Source of the DNA: Pseudomonas khorasanensis
GTDB taxonomy: Bacteria > Pseudomonadota > Gammaproteobacteria > Pseudomonadales > Pseudomonadaceae
DNA: 64,000 bases
Direction: 5' to 3'
Assembly: GCF_014268505.2 (NCBI RefSeq)
Contig: NZ_JABWQP020000008.1
Coordinates: 155,125-219,124, forward strand
A program made the translations under genes and the position numbers. Below, piece by piece: positions 22,558-31,480 of the stretch. The stretch's first letter is position 1. Each line of letters opens with the position of its first letter. The notes beneath the pieces were generated by a model. That model searched no databases. It saw only the letters and a program-made list of their open reading frames with translations, and was not told the DNA's origin.

Positions 22558-25500
22558 ATGTTGATCCTGCGCGGCGCTCCTGCCCTTTCTGCCTTTCGCC
22601 ACAGCAAACTCCTTGAGCAACTGAGCCAGAAGGTTCCAGCTGTCAGTGGCCTGTATGCTGAATTCGCTCACTTCGCCGAAGTCACCGGCGTCCTGACCGG
22701 CGACGAACAGCAGGTGCTTGCGCGCCTTCTGAAGTACGGCCCAAGTGTTCCGGTACAAGAGCCGACCGGCCGTCTGTTTCTGGTGTTGCCGCGTTTCGGC
22801 ACCATCTCGCCATGGTCGAGCAAGGCCAGCGACATCGCACGCAATTGCGGCCTGAGCAAGATCCAGCGCCTGGAGCGCGGTATCGCGTTCTACGTGGCCG
22901 GCCAGTTCAGCGAAGCCGAAGCCCAGTTGGTTTCGGACGCCCTGCATGACCGCATGACGCAGATCGTTCTGGCCAACCTCGAACAGGCTGCCGGCCTGTT
23001 CAGTCACGCCGAGCCGAAGCCGCTGACGGCCATCGACATCCTCGGCGGTGGTCGCGCTGCGTTGGAAAAGGCCAACACCGAACTGGGTCTGGCTCTTGCC
23101 GAAGACGAGATCGATTATCTGGTCAACGCTTTCAACGGCCTCAAGCGCAACCCGCACGACATCGAATTGATGATGTTCGCCCAGGCCAACTCCGAGCACT
23201 GCCGCCACAAGATCTTCAACGCCAGTTGGGATATTGATGGCCAGAGCCAGGAAAAAAGCCTGTTCGGCATGATCAAGAACACCTACGTGATGCACAGCGA
23301 AGGCGTGCTGTCGGCTTACAAGGACAACGCTTCGGTAATTGTCGGTAATGTCGCCGGCCGCTTCTTCCCGAACCCTGAAACCCGCCAGTACGGCGCGGTG
23401 CAGGAGCCGGTGCACATCCTGATGAAAGTCGAGACTCACAACCACCCGACCGCGATTGCCCCGTTCCCGGGCGCGTCCACCGGTTCCGGTGGCGAGATTC
23501 GCGACGAAGGTGCAACCGGTCGTGGCGCCAAGCCAAAAGCTGGCCTGACCGGTTTCACCGTGTCCAACCTGCAGATCCCGGGTTTCGAACAGCCATGGGA
23601 AGTGCCATACGGCAAGCCTGAGCGCATCGTTACCGCACTGGACATCATGATCGAAGGCCCGCTCGGCGGCGCTGCGTTCAACAACGAATTCGGTCGTCCG
23701 GCACTGACCGGCTATTTCCGTACCTTCGAACAATCGATCACCACCCCGCACGGTGATGAAGTGCGTGGCTACCACAAGCCGATCATGCTCGCTGGCGGCA
23801 TGGGTAACATCCGCGAAGAACACGTCAAGAAAGGCGATATCGTCGTAGGCTCCAAGCTGATCGTTCTCGGCGGCCCGGCAATGCTGATCGGCCTGGGCGG
23901 CGGCGCGGCTTCCTCCATGGCCACCGGCACCAGCTCGGCGGATCTGGACTTTGCTTCCGTGCAGCGTGAAAACCCTGAGATGGAACGTCGCTGCCAGGAA
24001 GTCATCGACCGTTGCTGGCAACTGGGTGACAAGAACCCGATCAGCTTCATCCACGACGTGGGCGCGGGCGGTCTGTCCAACGCCTTCCCGGAGCTGGTCA
24101 ACGACGGTGAGCGCGGTGGCCGTTTCGAACTGCGCAACATTCCAAACGACGAACCGGGCATGGCCCCGCACGAAATCTGGTCCAACGAATCCCAGGAACG
24201 TTACGTCCTGGCCGTCGGCCCTGAAGATTTCGAGCGCTTCCAGGCCATCTGCGAACGTGAGCGCTGCCCGTTTGCCGTGGTCGGCGAAGCCACTGCCGAG
24301 CCGCAACTGACCGTGACTGACAGCCACTTCGGCAACAATCCGGTGGACATGCCACTGGAAGTGTTGCTGGGCAAGGCGCCACGCATGCACCGTTCGGTGG
24401 TTCGCGAAGCTGAACTGGGCGATGATTTCGATCCGTCGAACCTCGACATCAGCGACTGCATCGAACGCGTTCTGCATCACCCGGCCGTGGCGAGCAAAAG
24501 CTTCCTGATCACCATCGGCGACCGCACCATCACCGGCCTCGTGGCCCGTGACCAGATGGTCGGCCCATGGCAAGTGCCGGTGGCCGACGTTGCCGTCACC
24601 GCCACCAGTTTCGACGTGTACACCGGTGAAGCCATGGCGATGGGCGAGCGTACTCCGCTGGCATTGCTGGACGCGCCGGCGTCGGGCCGCATGGCTATCG
24701 GCGAAACCCTGACCAACATTGCCGCTTCGCGCATCAACAAGCTTTCCGACATCAAACTGTCGGCAAACTGGATGTCCGCCGCTGGCCACCCGGGCGAAGA
24801 CGCGCGTCTGTACGACACCGTGAAGGCAGTCGGCATGGAGCTGTGCCCCGAGCTGGGCATCACCATTCCGGTGGGCAAGGACTCGATGTCCATGGCCACT
24901 CGCTGGAACGACAACGGCGAAGAAAAAACCGTGACTTCGCCGATGTCGCTGATCGTGACCGGTTTCGCGCCAGTGGCTGACATCCGTCAGACCCTGACCC
25001 CGGAACTGCGCATGGACAAGGGCACCACCGACCTGATCCTGATCGACCTCGGTCGCGGCCAGAATCGCATGGGTGCTTCGATCCTTGCACAGGTGCACGG
25101 CAAACTCGGCAAGCACGCTCCGGATGTTGACGATGCCGAAGACCTGAAAGCCTTCTTCGCCGTCATTCAAGGCCTCAACGCTGACGGTCATTTGTTGGCG
25201 TACCACGACCGTTCCGACGGTGGTCTGCTGACCTCCGTGGTGGAAATGGCGTTTGCCGGCCACTGCGGTCTGAGCCTGAACCTGGACAGCGTGGCGGAGA
25301 GCTCTGCGGAAATCGCCGCGATCCTGTTCAACGAAGAACTGGGCGCCGTGATCCAGGTTCGTCAGGACGCCACGCCGGATATTCTCGCGCAGTTCAGCGC
25401 GGCCGGCCTGGGCGACTGCGTGTCGGTGATCGGTCAGCCGATCAACAATGGCCAGATCAACATCACCTTCAACGGTGACACCGTGTTCGAAGGCCAGCGT

Positions 25501-26454
25501 CGTCTGCTGCAACGTCAGTGGGCCGAGACCAGCTACCGGATCCAGCGTCTGCGCGACAACGCCGACTGCGCCGAGCAAGAGTTCGATGCGCTGCTGGAAG
25601 AAGACAACCCGGGCCTCAGCGTCAAACTGAGCTACGACGTGAATCAGGACGTCGCCGCGCCTTACATCAAGAAAGGCATCCGCCCACAGGTTGCCGTACT
25701 GCGTGAGCAGGGCGTCAACGGTCAGGTGGAAATGGCCGCCGCATTCGACCGCGCCGGTTTCAGTGCGATCGACGTGCACATGAGCGACATTCTGGCCGGC
25801 CGTGTTGATCTGAACGAGTTCAAGGGCCTGGTGGCGTGCGGCGGTTTTTCCTACGGCGACGTGCTAGGTGCCGGTGAAGGCTGGGCCAAGTCGGCGCTGT
25901 TCAACAGCCGCGCTCGCGATGCGTTCCAGGGCTTCTTCGAGCGCAACGACAGCTTCACCCTCGGCGTGTGCAACGGTTGCCAGATGATGTCCAACCTGCA
26001 CGAGCTGATCCCGGGCAGCGAGTTCTGGCCGCACTTCGTGCGCAACCGCTCCGAGCAGTTCGAGGCGCGGGTGGCGATGGTTCAGGTTCAGGAGTCGAAT
26101 TCGATCTTCCTGCAGGGCATGGCCGGTTCGCGTATGCCGATCGCCATTGCTCACGGTGAAGGTCATGCCGAGTTCGCCAGCGAAGAGGCATTGCTGGAAG
26201 CCGATCTGTCCGGTTGTGTGGCGATGCGTTTTGTCGACAACCACGGCAAGGTCACCGAGGCGTATCCGGCCAACCCGAACGGTTCGCCGCGCGGGATTAC
26301 CGGTCTCACCAGCCGTGACGGGCGCGTGACGATCATGATGCCGCACCCGGAGCGTGTGTTTCGTGCGGTGCAGAACTCGTGGCGTTCGGAAGAGTGGAAC
26401 GAAGATGCACCTTGGATGCGTATGTTCCGTAACGCACGTGTCTGGGTTAACTAA
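22558..26454 (+). CDS. purL: Phosphoribosylformylglycinamidine synthase (large single-chain PurL)
   Basis: 1298 residues, the proteobacterial fused form. The linker and N-domain come first. The FGAM synthetase core contains 'VETHNHPTAIAPFPGA' and 'DVGAGGLSNAFPELV'. The C-terminal class I glutaminase has its nucleophile in 'GVCNGCQMMSNL' (about Cys1139) and ends 'MMPHPERVFR'. It converts FGAR plus glutamine and ATP to FGAM in purine synthesis. A -10-like TAGAAT lies at 22510-22515, 43 bp upstream. Confidence 0.98.
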   Translation: MLILRGAPALSAFRHSKLLEQLSQKVPAVSGLYAEFAHFAEVTGVLTGDEQQVLARLLKYGPSVPVQEPTGRLFLVLPRFGTISPWSSKASDIARNCGLSKIQRLERGIAFYVAGQFSEAEAQLVSDALHDRMTQIVLANLEQAAGLFSHAEPKPLTAIDILGGGRAALEKANTELGLALAEDEIDYLVNAFNGLKRNPHDIELMMFAQANSEHCRHKIFNASWDIDGQSQEKSLFGMIKNTYVMHSEGVLSAYKDNASVIVGNVAGRFFPNPETRQYGAVQEPVHILMKVETHNHPTAIAPFPGASTGSGGEIRDEGATGRGAKPKAGLTGFTVSNLQIPGFEQPWEVPYGKPERIVTALDIMIEGPLGGAAFNNEFGRPALTGYFRTFEQSITTPHGDEVRGYHKPIMLAGGMGNIREEHVKKGDIVVGSKLIVLGGPAMLIGLGGGAASSMATGTSSADLDFASVQRENPEMERRCQEVIDRCWQLGDKNPISFIHDVGAGGLSNAFPELVNDGERGGRFELRNIPNDEPGMAPHEIWSNESQERYVLAVGPEDFERFQAICERERCPFAVVGEATAEPQLTVTDSHFGNNPVDMPLEVLLGKAPRMHRSVVREAELGDDFDPSNLDISDCIERVLHHPAVASKSFLITIGDRTITGLVARDQMVGPWQVPVADVAVTATSFDVYTGEAMAMGERTPLALLDAPASGRMAIGETLTNIAASRINKLSDIKLSANWMSAAGHPGEDARLYDTVKAVGMELCPELGITIPVGKDSMSMATRWNDNGEEKTVTSPMSLIVTGFAPVADIRQTLTPELRMDKGTTDLILIDLGRGQNRMGASILAQVHGKLGKHAPDVDDAEDLKAFFAVIQGLNADGHLLAYHDRSDGGLLTSVVEMAFAGHCGLSLNLDSVAESSAEIAAILFNEELGAVIQVRQDATPDILAQFSAAGLGDCVSVIGQPINNGQINITFNGDTVFEGQRRLLQRQWAETSYRIQRLRDNADCAEQEFDALLEEDNPGLSVKLSYDVNQDVAAPYIKKGIRPQVAVLREQGVNGQVEMAAAFDRAGFSAIDVHMSDILAGRVDLNEFKGLVACGGFSYGDVLGAGEGWAKSALFNSRARDAFQGFFERNDSFTLGVCNGCQMMSNLHELIPGSEFWPHFVRNRSEQFEARVAMVQVQESNSIFLQGMAGSRMPIAIAHGEGHAEFASEEALLEADLSGCVAMRFVDNHGKVTEAYPANPNGSPRGITGLTSRDGRVTIMMPHPERVFRAVQNSWRSEEWNEDAPWMRMFRNARVWVN

Positions 26455-26459
26455 GGCCT

Positions 26460-26771
26460 GTGTACAAGCTCGCGTTTTTTGTTCCTGACAGTCATGTCGA
26501 GGTGGTCAAGGGTGCCGTGTTCGCTGCCGGTGGTGGGCGGATCGGTGACTATGACCACTGCGCCTGGCAGGTGCTCGGGTCTGGTCAGTTTCGACCTTTG
26601 GACGGGAGTCAGCCGTTCATGGGTGAGGCGGGGCGGGTCGAGCAGGTTGAGGAATGGAAGGTGGAGCTTGTCGTGGCGGATGAGTTGATCGTTGCTGTTG
26701 TGGCGGCGTTGAAGCTTAGCCATCCGTATGAGACGCCGGCTTATGAGGTATGGCGGTTGGAGGATTTCTGA
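26460..26771 (+). CDS. YqfO/NIF3-domain-like small protein
   Basis: 103 residues. The beginning 'YKLAFFVPDSHVEVVKGAVF' and 'GGGRIGDYDHCAWQVLGSGQF' match the central dimer domain found inserted in YqfO/NIF3 proteins, as does the end 'LSHPYETPAYEVW'. It is a stand-alone version of that domain. Its function is unknown, though metal or nucleotide binding has been proposed for relatives. The GTG start comes 5 bp after the purL stop, so the genes are co-transcribed. Confidence 0.85.
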   Translation: MYKLAFFVPDSHVEVVKGAVFAAGGGRIGDYDHCAWQVLGSGQFRPLDGSQPFMGEAGRVEQVEEWKVELVVADELIVAVVAALKLSHPYETPAYEVWRLEDF

Positions 26772-26793
26772 TCTTTCTGCTGCTGAGACAGGG

Positions 26794-26826
26794 AACCCGC
26801 TGAGAGTGATTTCAGCGGGTTTTTTG
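26794..26826 (+). terminator. Terminator after purL and the YqfO-like gene
   Basis: AACCCGCTGA pairs with TTCAGCGGGTT and is followed by six T residues, 23 bp after the stop. Confidence 0.92.
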
Positions 26827-26829
26827 TTG

Positions 26830-27110
26830 GCCACGGTTTCTTGCCTGACTCATTTAACGGCCCAAAGGAAGCAAAGGTCTGTGCCCCAACGTTCGGCCCG
26901 CTCGCTGGAGCTCGGGGTTCCTTCGTTCCGGAATCGATCCGGGCGCATCGCCGCCGGTTTGTTTCGCTGCACCTCCTTTCGATGTGTTTGGCTGCGCCAA
27001 ACGGTCGCTGCGATCAGGATCAAGCGGTACTCGAGCTAACGCTCATTGTCTGAGCGGGGCGGCTTCGCCGCGTGGGGCCAGGCTGATTTTGCTTTGCTTT
27101 GCTTTACTCT
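26830..27110. other. Non-coding block resembling a dispersed intergenic sequence
   Basis: About 280 bp without a credible gene. Frames exist (for example 26841-27053) but have no ribosome site and an atypical Arg/Ser/Pro-rich product. The text is full of short self-complementary stretches such as GCGGCTTCGCCGC. From memory it resembles sequence blocks found between genes in many Pseudomonas strains; I cannot verify that here. Confidence 0.45.
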
Positions 27111-27134
27111 TGTGGGAGCGAGCCTGCTCGCGAA
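27111..27134. repeat. Single REP palindrome (GTGGGAGCGAGCCTGC family)
   Basis: An unpaired copy of TGTGGGAGCGAGCCTGCT plus CGCGAA, followed at 27179 by a fragment (TGTAGGAGCT) of the other major family. It lies between the convergent YqfO-like and nagE genes. Confidence 0.8.
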
Positions 27135-27193
27135 GGCAGCCTGACAGCCGACGAATTATTGAGGTGTCGTCATTCCCGTGTAGGAGCTCCAGG

Positions 27194-28909
27194 TCAGGCC
27201 TTGGCGCTGACTTCGCTGCGTTTGACCAGTGCCAAAAGTGCTCCGCTCAAACTGGCAGCCTTGTCGCCCACCAACAGGTGCCAGACGCCACCCTCCAACT
27301 GGCTGACGCCCTTGCAACCCAGCGCCATTAACTGCGCTTCGGACAACGCTTTGCCATCCGCCAACTGCAAGCGGATCCGGCTCATGGCAATGCAATCGAG
27401 TTGCAGCACATTGTCGCCGCCGCCCAACGCTTTCAACCATTGCTGCGCTTGCGAAGCCGCGATCACCAGCGCTTTTGGCTCGTCGACAATTGCAGCGGAT
27501 TCAGCAAGCACCGCACGCCCCAATGCCGGCATCGCCAGGCGAATTTCGTCAGCGATGCTGTCCGCCAGCGGCCCGACCACCACTTGCAGACTCCCGCCCT
27601 TGCCGGGGCGCACAACGGCCATCGCACCCAGCGCTTTCAGATCAGCATCGGAGGCCTTGTTGCGATCGACCATCTCCAGCCGCAACCGCGTGGTGCAGGC
27701 GCCCACGGTGAGCAGATTCTCCGCGCCACCGAGGGCCTTGATGTAAGCCCCGGCACGTTCGTTCTCCGCAAAAACCGCTTTCTGCGCCGTCGCCACGTCC
27801 TCACGCCCCGGTGTCTTCAGGTTGAAACGACGGATACAGAAGTCGAAAACCAGGTAATAGATCACTGCATAGGCGAGGCCCACCGGAATCACCAGCCAGC
27901 CATTGGTGGACTTGCCCCAGCCGAGGATCATATCGATGAAACCGCCCGAGAAAGTGAAACCCAGATGGATGTCCAAGCCATTGGTAATCGCCATCGACAG
28001 TCCGGTCAGCAATGCATGCAGCAGGTACAACAACGGCGCGAGAAACATAAAGGCGAATTCGATCGGCTCGGTCACGCCGGTCAGAAATGAGGTCAGCGCC
28101 ATCGACAGGAATATCCCGCCCATGACCTTGCGCCGTTCCGGCAGGGCGTTGCGATACATCGCCAGGCAGGCAGCGGGCAGGCCGAAGATCATCATCGGGA
28201 ACATGCCGGTCATGAACTGGCCGCCCTTTGGATCGCCGGCGAAGTAGCGCGACAGGTCTCCGGTCACCAACGCACCCGTAGTCGGGTCAGTGAAGTTGCC
28301 GAACACGAACCACGCCATGTTGTTGAGGATGTGGTGCAGCCCGGTGACGATCAGCAGACGATTGAACACGCCGAAGACGAACGCGCCGAGGCTGCCGCTT
28401 TCCATCATCAGCGCGCCGAAGGCGTTGATGCCGTGTTGGATCGGCGGCCAGATGTAGCCGAAGACCACGCCCAGCCCGACCGCTGCGAAGCCGGTGACGA
28501 TCGGCACGAAACGCCGGCCGCCGAAGAACGCCAGGTACTCCGGCAGCTTGATGTCCTTGAAGCGGTTGTACAGCGCGCCGGCCATCAGGCCGCTGACGAT
28601 CCCGGCGAGCATGCCCATGTTGATGGTCGAGTCGAGCACCTTGAGGGTCGAGATCATCACCAGGTATCCGATGACCCCGGCCAGGCCGGCGGTGCCATTG
28701 TTGTCCTTGGCGAAACCGACGGCGATGCCGATGGCGAAAATCATCGCCAGGTTGGCAAAGATCACTTGGCCGGCGTCGTGAATGATCGCGATGTCGAGCA
28801 GGTCGGTGTCGCCCAGGCGCAGCAGCAGACCGGCAATCGGCAGAATCGCGATGGGCAGCATCAGTGCGCGGCCGAGGCGTTGCAGGCCTTCGATGAAGAG
28901 TTGATACAT
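27194..28909 (-). CDS. nagE: N-acetylglucosamine PTS permease, IIC-IIB with extra IIB-like domain
   Basis: 571 residues. The IIC membrane domain covers about 1-360, starting 'MYQLFIEGLQRLGRAL'. A IIB domain follows with the phosphocysteine in 'GACTTRLRLEMVD' (Cys405). A second IIB-like domain ends the protein; its equivalent position in 'DCIAMSRIRLQL' is Ala508. The protein takes up and phosphorylates GlcNAc to GlcNAc-6-phosphate in the inner membrane. EIIA comes from the nagF fusion encoded 23 bp upstream. The start at 28909 matches family N-termini. Confidence 0.94.
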   Translation of the reverse strand: MYQLFIEGLQRLGRALMLPIAILPIAGLLLRLGDTDLLDIAIIHDAGQVIFANLAMIFAIGIAVGFAKDNNGTAGLAGVIGYLVMISTLKVLDSTINMGMLAGIVSGLMAGALYNRFKDIKLPEYLAFFGGRRFVPIVTGFAAVGLGVVFGYIWPPIQHGINAFGALMMESGSLGAFVFGVFNRLLIVTGLHHILNNMAWFVFGNFTDPTTGALVTGDLSRYFAGDPKGGQFMTGMFPMMIFGLPAACLAMYRNALPERRKVMGGIFLSMALTSFLTGVTEPIEFAFMFLAPLLYLLHALLTGLSMAITNGLDIHLGFTFSGGFIDMILGWGKSTNGWLVIPVGLAYAVIYYLVFDFCIRRFNLKTPGREDVATAQKAVFAENERAGAYIKALGGAENLLTVGACTTRLRLEMVDRNKASDADLKALGAMAVVRPGKGGSLQVVVGPLADSIADEIRLAMPALGRAVLAESAAIVDEPKALVIAASQAQQWLKALGGGDNVLQLDCIAMSRIRLQLADGKALSEAQLMALGCKGVSQLEGGVWHLLVGDKAASLSGALLALVKRSEVSAKA

Positions 28910-28932
28910 GGCGTTTGTCCTTGTTGTTTTTG

Positions 28933-31446
28933 TTAGCGCAGTGGCCAATGTTGATGACAGGCCTCACGCACCGCTGCGGCGCTGCTCAGCTTGAGCAGGT
29001 CGCGGGCGAGGCGCTGGCATTCGGCTTCGTGCAACTGGCGCACGCGGTCCTTGATTTCACCGATCTGCACCGGGCTCACCGACAGTTCGGTCACGCCCAG
29101 GCCGATCAGCACCGGCGTCGCCAGCGGGTCGGAGGCGAGGGCGCCGCAGACGCCGACCCAGCGCTTGTGCACCGCCGCGCCTTCGCAAGTCATGGCGATC
29201 AGTCGCAGCAGCGCCGGGTGCAAGGCGTCGACCCGCGCGGCCAGACCTGCGTGGTCGCGGTCCATGGCCAGGGTGTATTGCGAGAGATCGTTGGTACCGA
29301 TCGAGAGAAAGTCGGCGTGTTCGGCCAGTTGCTCGGCTTGCAGCGCGGCGGCGGGGACCTCGATCATCACGCCGATTTCCGGACGCTGAGCAATGCCGAG
29401 CTGAAGGCACAGGGCTTCGACGCGCTGGCGAATCTGCAGCAGTTCGCCGACTTCGGTGACCATCGGCAACAGGATCCGGCAACGTTGAAGCGGGCGGATT
29501 TGCAGCAGCGCGCGCAGTTGCTGATCGAGGATTTCCGGTCGCGCCTGGGCCAGACGAATGCCGCGCAGGCCGAGCACTGGGTTGGCTTCGGCGGGCAGCG
29601 GCAGGTAGTCGAGCTGTTTGTCGCCACCGACGTCGATGGTGCGGATGATCACTGATTTTTCACCCATGGCATCGAGCACGCCTTGATAGGCGAGGCGCTG
29701 CTCTTCGACGTCCGGCGCAGTCTGGCGGTCGACGAACAGAAACTCCGTGCGCAACAGGCCGACGCCATCGGCACCGTTGGCAAAAGCGTCCGCCGCTTCA
29801 TGGCTTGAGGCGACATTGGCGACGACTTCAATGGCCACGCCATTGCGGGTTTCGGCAGGCAGATGAGCGTTGGCTTGCTGTGCATCGCGCCGTTGTTGGC
29901 GATCTATTTGCGCTTGATTGACCTCGGCCAGACGCTCGTCATTTGGCGTCAGTTCGAGGCGACCACCGTCAGCATCGAGCACCACCGCGTGACCTTGCGG
30001 CTGATCGAGTAATGCCGAGCCCAGGGCAACGAGGCACGGCAGACCTTTGCCGCGCGCCAGGATCGCCACGTGCGACGTTGCGCCGCCCTCGGCCATGCAC
30101 AACCCGGCGACTCCCTGCGCGCTGAGTTGCAGCAGATCCGACGGGGTCAGTTCATGCGCAGCGACGATGGCGCCGGCTGGTACATCGTAATGCCAGGCCT
30201 CGCCAAGCAGGGCGCGCAATACGCGTTGCTTGAGGTCGCGCAGGTCGTTGGCGCGCTCGGCCAGCAGCGCACTGCCGGTATCTTGCAGCACGGTGCATTG
30301 CGCCTCGATCGATTGATTCCAGGCGTGGGTCGCGGCGGTGCCTTGGGCGATGGATTGCCGGGCGGCGTCGAGCAGGGCCGGATCTTCGAGCAATGCAAGA
30401 TGCGCGGCGAAGATTGCTTCTTCATCGGCGTTTTTCTGCTTTTTTGCCTGGGTGAGCGTGCCGTCGATTTCGCAACGCACATGATTCAACGCCGCTTCGA
30501 GTGCAGGCATTTGCTCAAGGGGATCATTGTTGCCAGCGTCCGTCGGCAGACTGATCGTGCTCAAGCGAAACAGTGGCCCACCGACCAGTCCCGGCGCTGC
30601 GCAAACGCCGTGCAGCGTGCCGGCCTCGACAGGCCGTTCTGGTGCTGCAACGCAGACCGGCGCCGCAGCGTGATGATCATCGGGCAGCGCGGTAGCCAAC
30701 GCTGCAAGCAGCGCTTGCAACGCAGCCTCGGCATCCGGCCCCTGACAGCTGACCTGCACTTCATCCTGCTCGCCAACCGCGAGCCCCATCAATCCGATCA
30801 GGCTGTTGCACGGTGCGGATTTGCCGGCGAAGTGCAGATGCGCCTGGCTTTTGAAGCCTTGTGCCGTCTGGCGAATCAGCGCGGCGGGGCGTGCGTGCAA
30901 ACCGCCGCGATGAGCCACGCGCACCTGGCCATGAATCTCGGGACCGGCGACAGCTTCGGCATTCGCCGCCTCAGCGTTGCGGGCGACGATGTGCAGCAAC
31001 GGCTCGCCGACTTTCACCGCTTTGAGCGTGATCGGGCGCAGATGAAAGTCCGCACTGTTAGTCAGAATCAACAGACTGATCAGGCTTTTGCACTGCTGAC
31101 CGACTTTGTCGAGGTCGTAGCGCAACAGCGGCTGGCTCTGGCTGACGCGGTCACCTTCCTTGACCAGCATCGCGAAACCTTCGCCGTTGAGCTCAACGGT
31201 GTCGAGGCCCAGATGCAGGAGGATTTCCGCGCCGTTGTCGGCGCGTACGGTGACGGCGTGGCTGCTGCGTGCGACGTGGATGATCACGCCGGCGCAGGGC
31301 GAATACAGCGTGTCGTTGATGGGATCGATGGCAATGCCATCGCCCATTGCGCCGCTGGCAAACACCGCGTCCGGCACCTTGGCAAGCGTGAGCACCGGGC
31401 CGCTGAGCGGGGCGCTGAGGGTCAGCTCTTTATTGTTGTCGGGCAT
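28933..31446 (-). CDS. nagF: PTS fusion EIIA(Glc-type)-HPr-EI
   Basis: 837 residues combining the cytoplasmic PTS chain. EIIA of the crr type (1-150) has its active His78 in 'ILLHLGLDTVELNG'. HPr (about 170-255) has His184 in 'HRGGLHARPAAL'. Enzyme I (about 285-837) has its phosphohistidine in 'GGATSHVAILARGKGLP' (about residue 455) and 'GLRGIRLAQARPEI'. It carries phosphate from PEP to the NagE IIB domain. Such triple fusions are the dedicated GlcNAc system of Pseudomonas (PA3760-like). It is encoded between the SIS deaminase and nagE. Confidence 0.95.
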   Translation of the reverse strand: MPDNNKELTLSAPLSGPVLTLAKVPDAVFASGAMGDGIAIDPINDTLYSPCAGVIIHVARSSHAVTVRADNGAEILLHLGLDTVELNGEGFAMLVKEGDRVSQSQPLLRYDLDKVGQQCKSLISLLILTNSADFHLRPITLKAVKVGEPLLHIVARNAEAANAEAVAGPEIHGQVRVAHRGGLHARPAALIRQTAQGFKSQAHLHFAGKSAPCNSLIGLMGLAVGEQDEVQVSCQGPDAEAALQALLAALATALPDDHHAAAPVCVAAPERPVEAGTLHGVCAAPGLVGGPLFRLSTISLPTDAGNNDPLEQMPALEAALNHVRCEIDGTLTQAKKQKNADEEAIFAAHLALLEDPALLDAARQSIAQGTAATHAWNQSIEAQCTVLQDTGSALLAERANDLRDLKQRVLRALLGEAWHYDVPAGAIVAAHELTPSDLLQLSAQGVAGLCMAEGGATSHVAILARGKGLPCLVALGSALLDQPQGHAVVLDADGGRLELTPNDERLAEVNQAQIDRQQRRDAQQANAHLPAETRNGVAIEVVANVASSHEAADAFANGADGVGLLRTEFLFVDRQTAPDVEEQRLAYQGVLDAMGEKSVIIRTIDVGGDKQLDYLPLPAEANPVLGLRGIRLAQARPEILDQQLRALLQIRPLQRCRILLPMVTEVGELLQIRQRVEALCLQLGIAQRPEIGVMIEVPAAALQAEQLAEHADFLSIGTNDLSQYTLAMDRDHAGLAARVDALHPALLRLIAMTCEGAAVHKRWVGVCGALASDPLATPVLIGLGVTELSVSPVQIGEIKDRVRQLHEAECQRLARDLLKLSSAAAVREACHQHWPLR

Positions 31447-31480
31447 GGCTGGGTCTCATCAGGTGTGCAGTCAGTCGGGC

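Noticed and set aside
22504..25779. Very long open frame antisense to purL (over 1,000 codons)
   Set aside because: It is a GC-rich codon shadow of purL. The product is His/Gln/Val-rich with no family resemblance, and purL is unambiguous.
26841..27053. 70-codon frame after the purL terminator
   Set aside because: No ribosome-binding site, Arg/Ser-rich product and located in repeat-like sequence.
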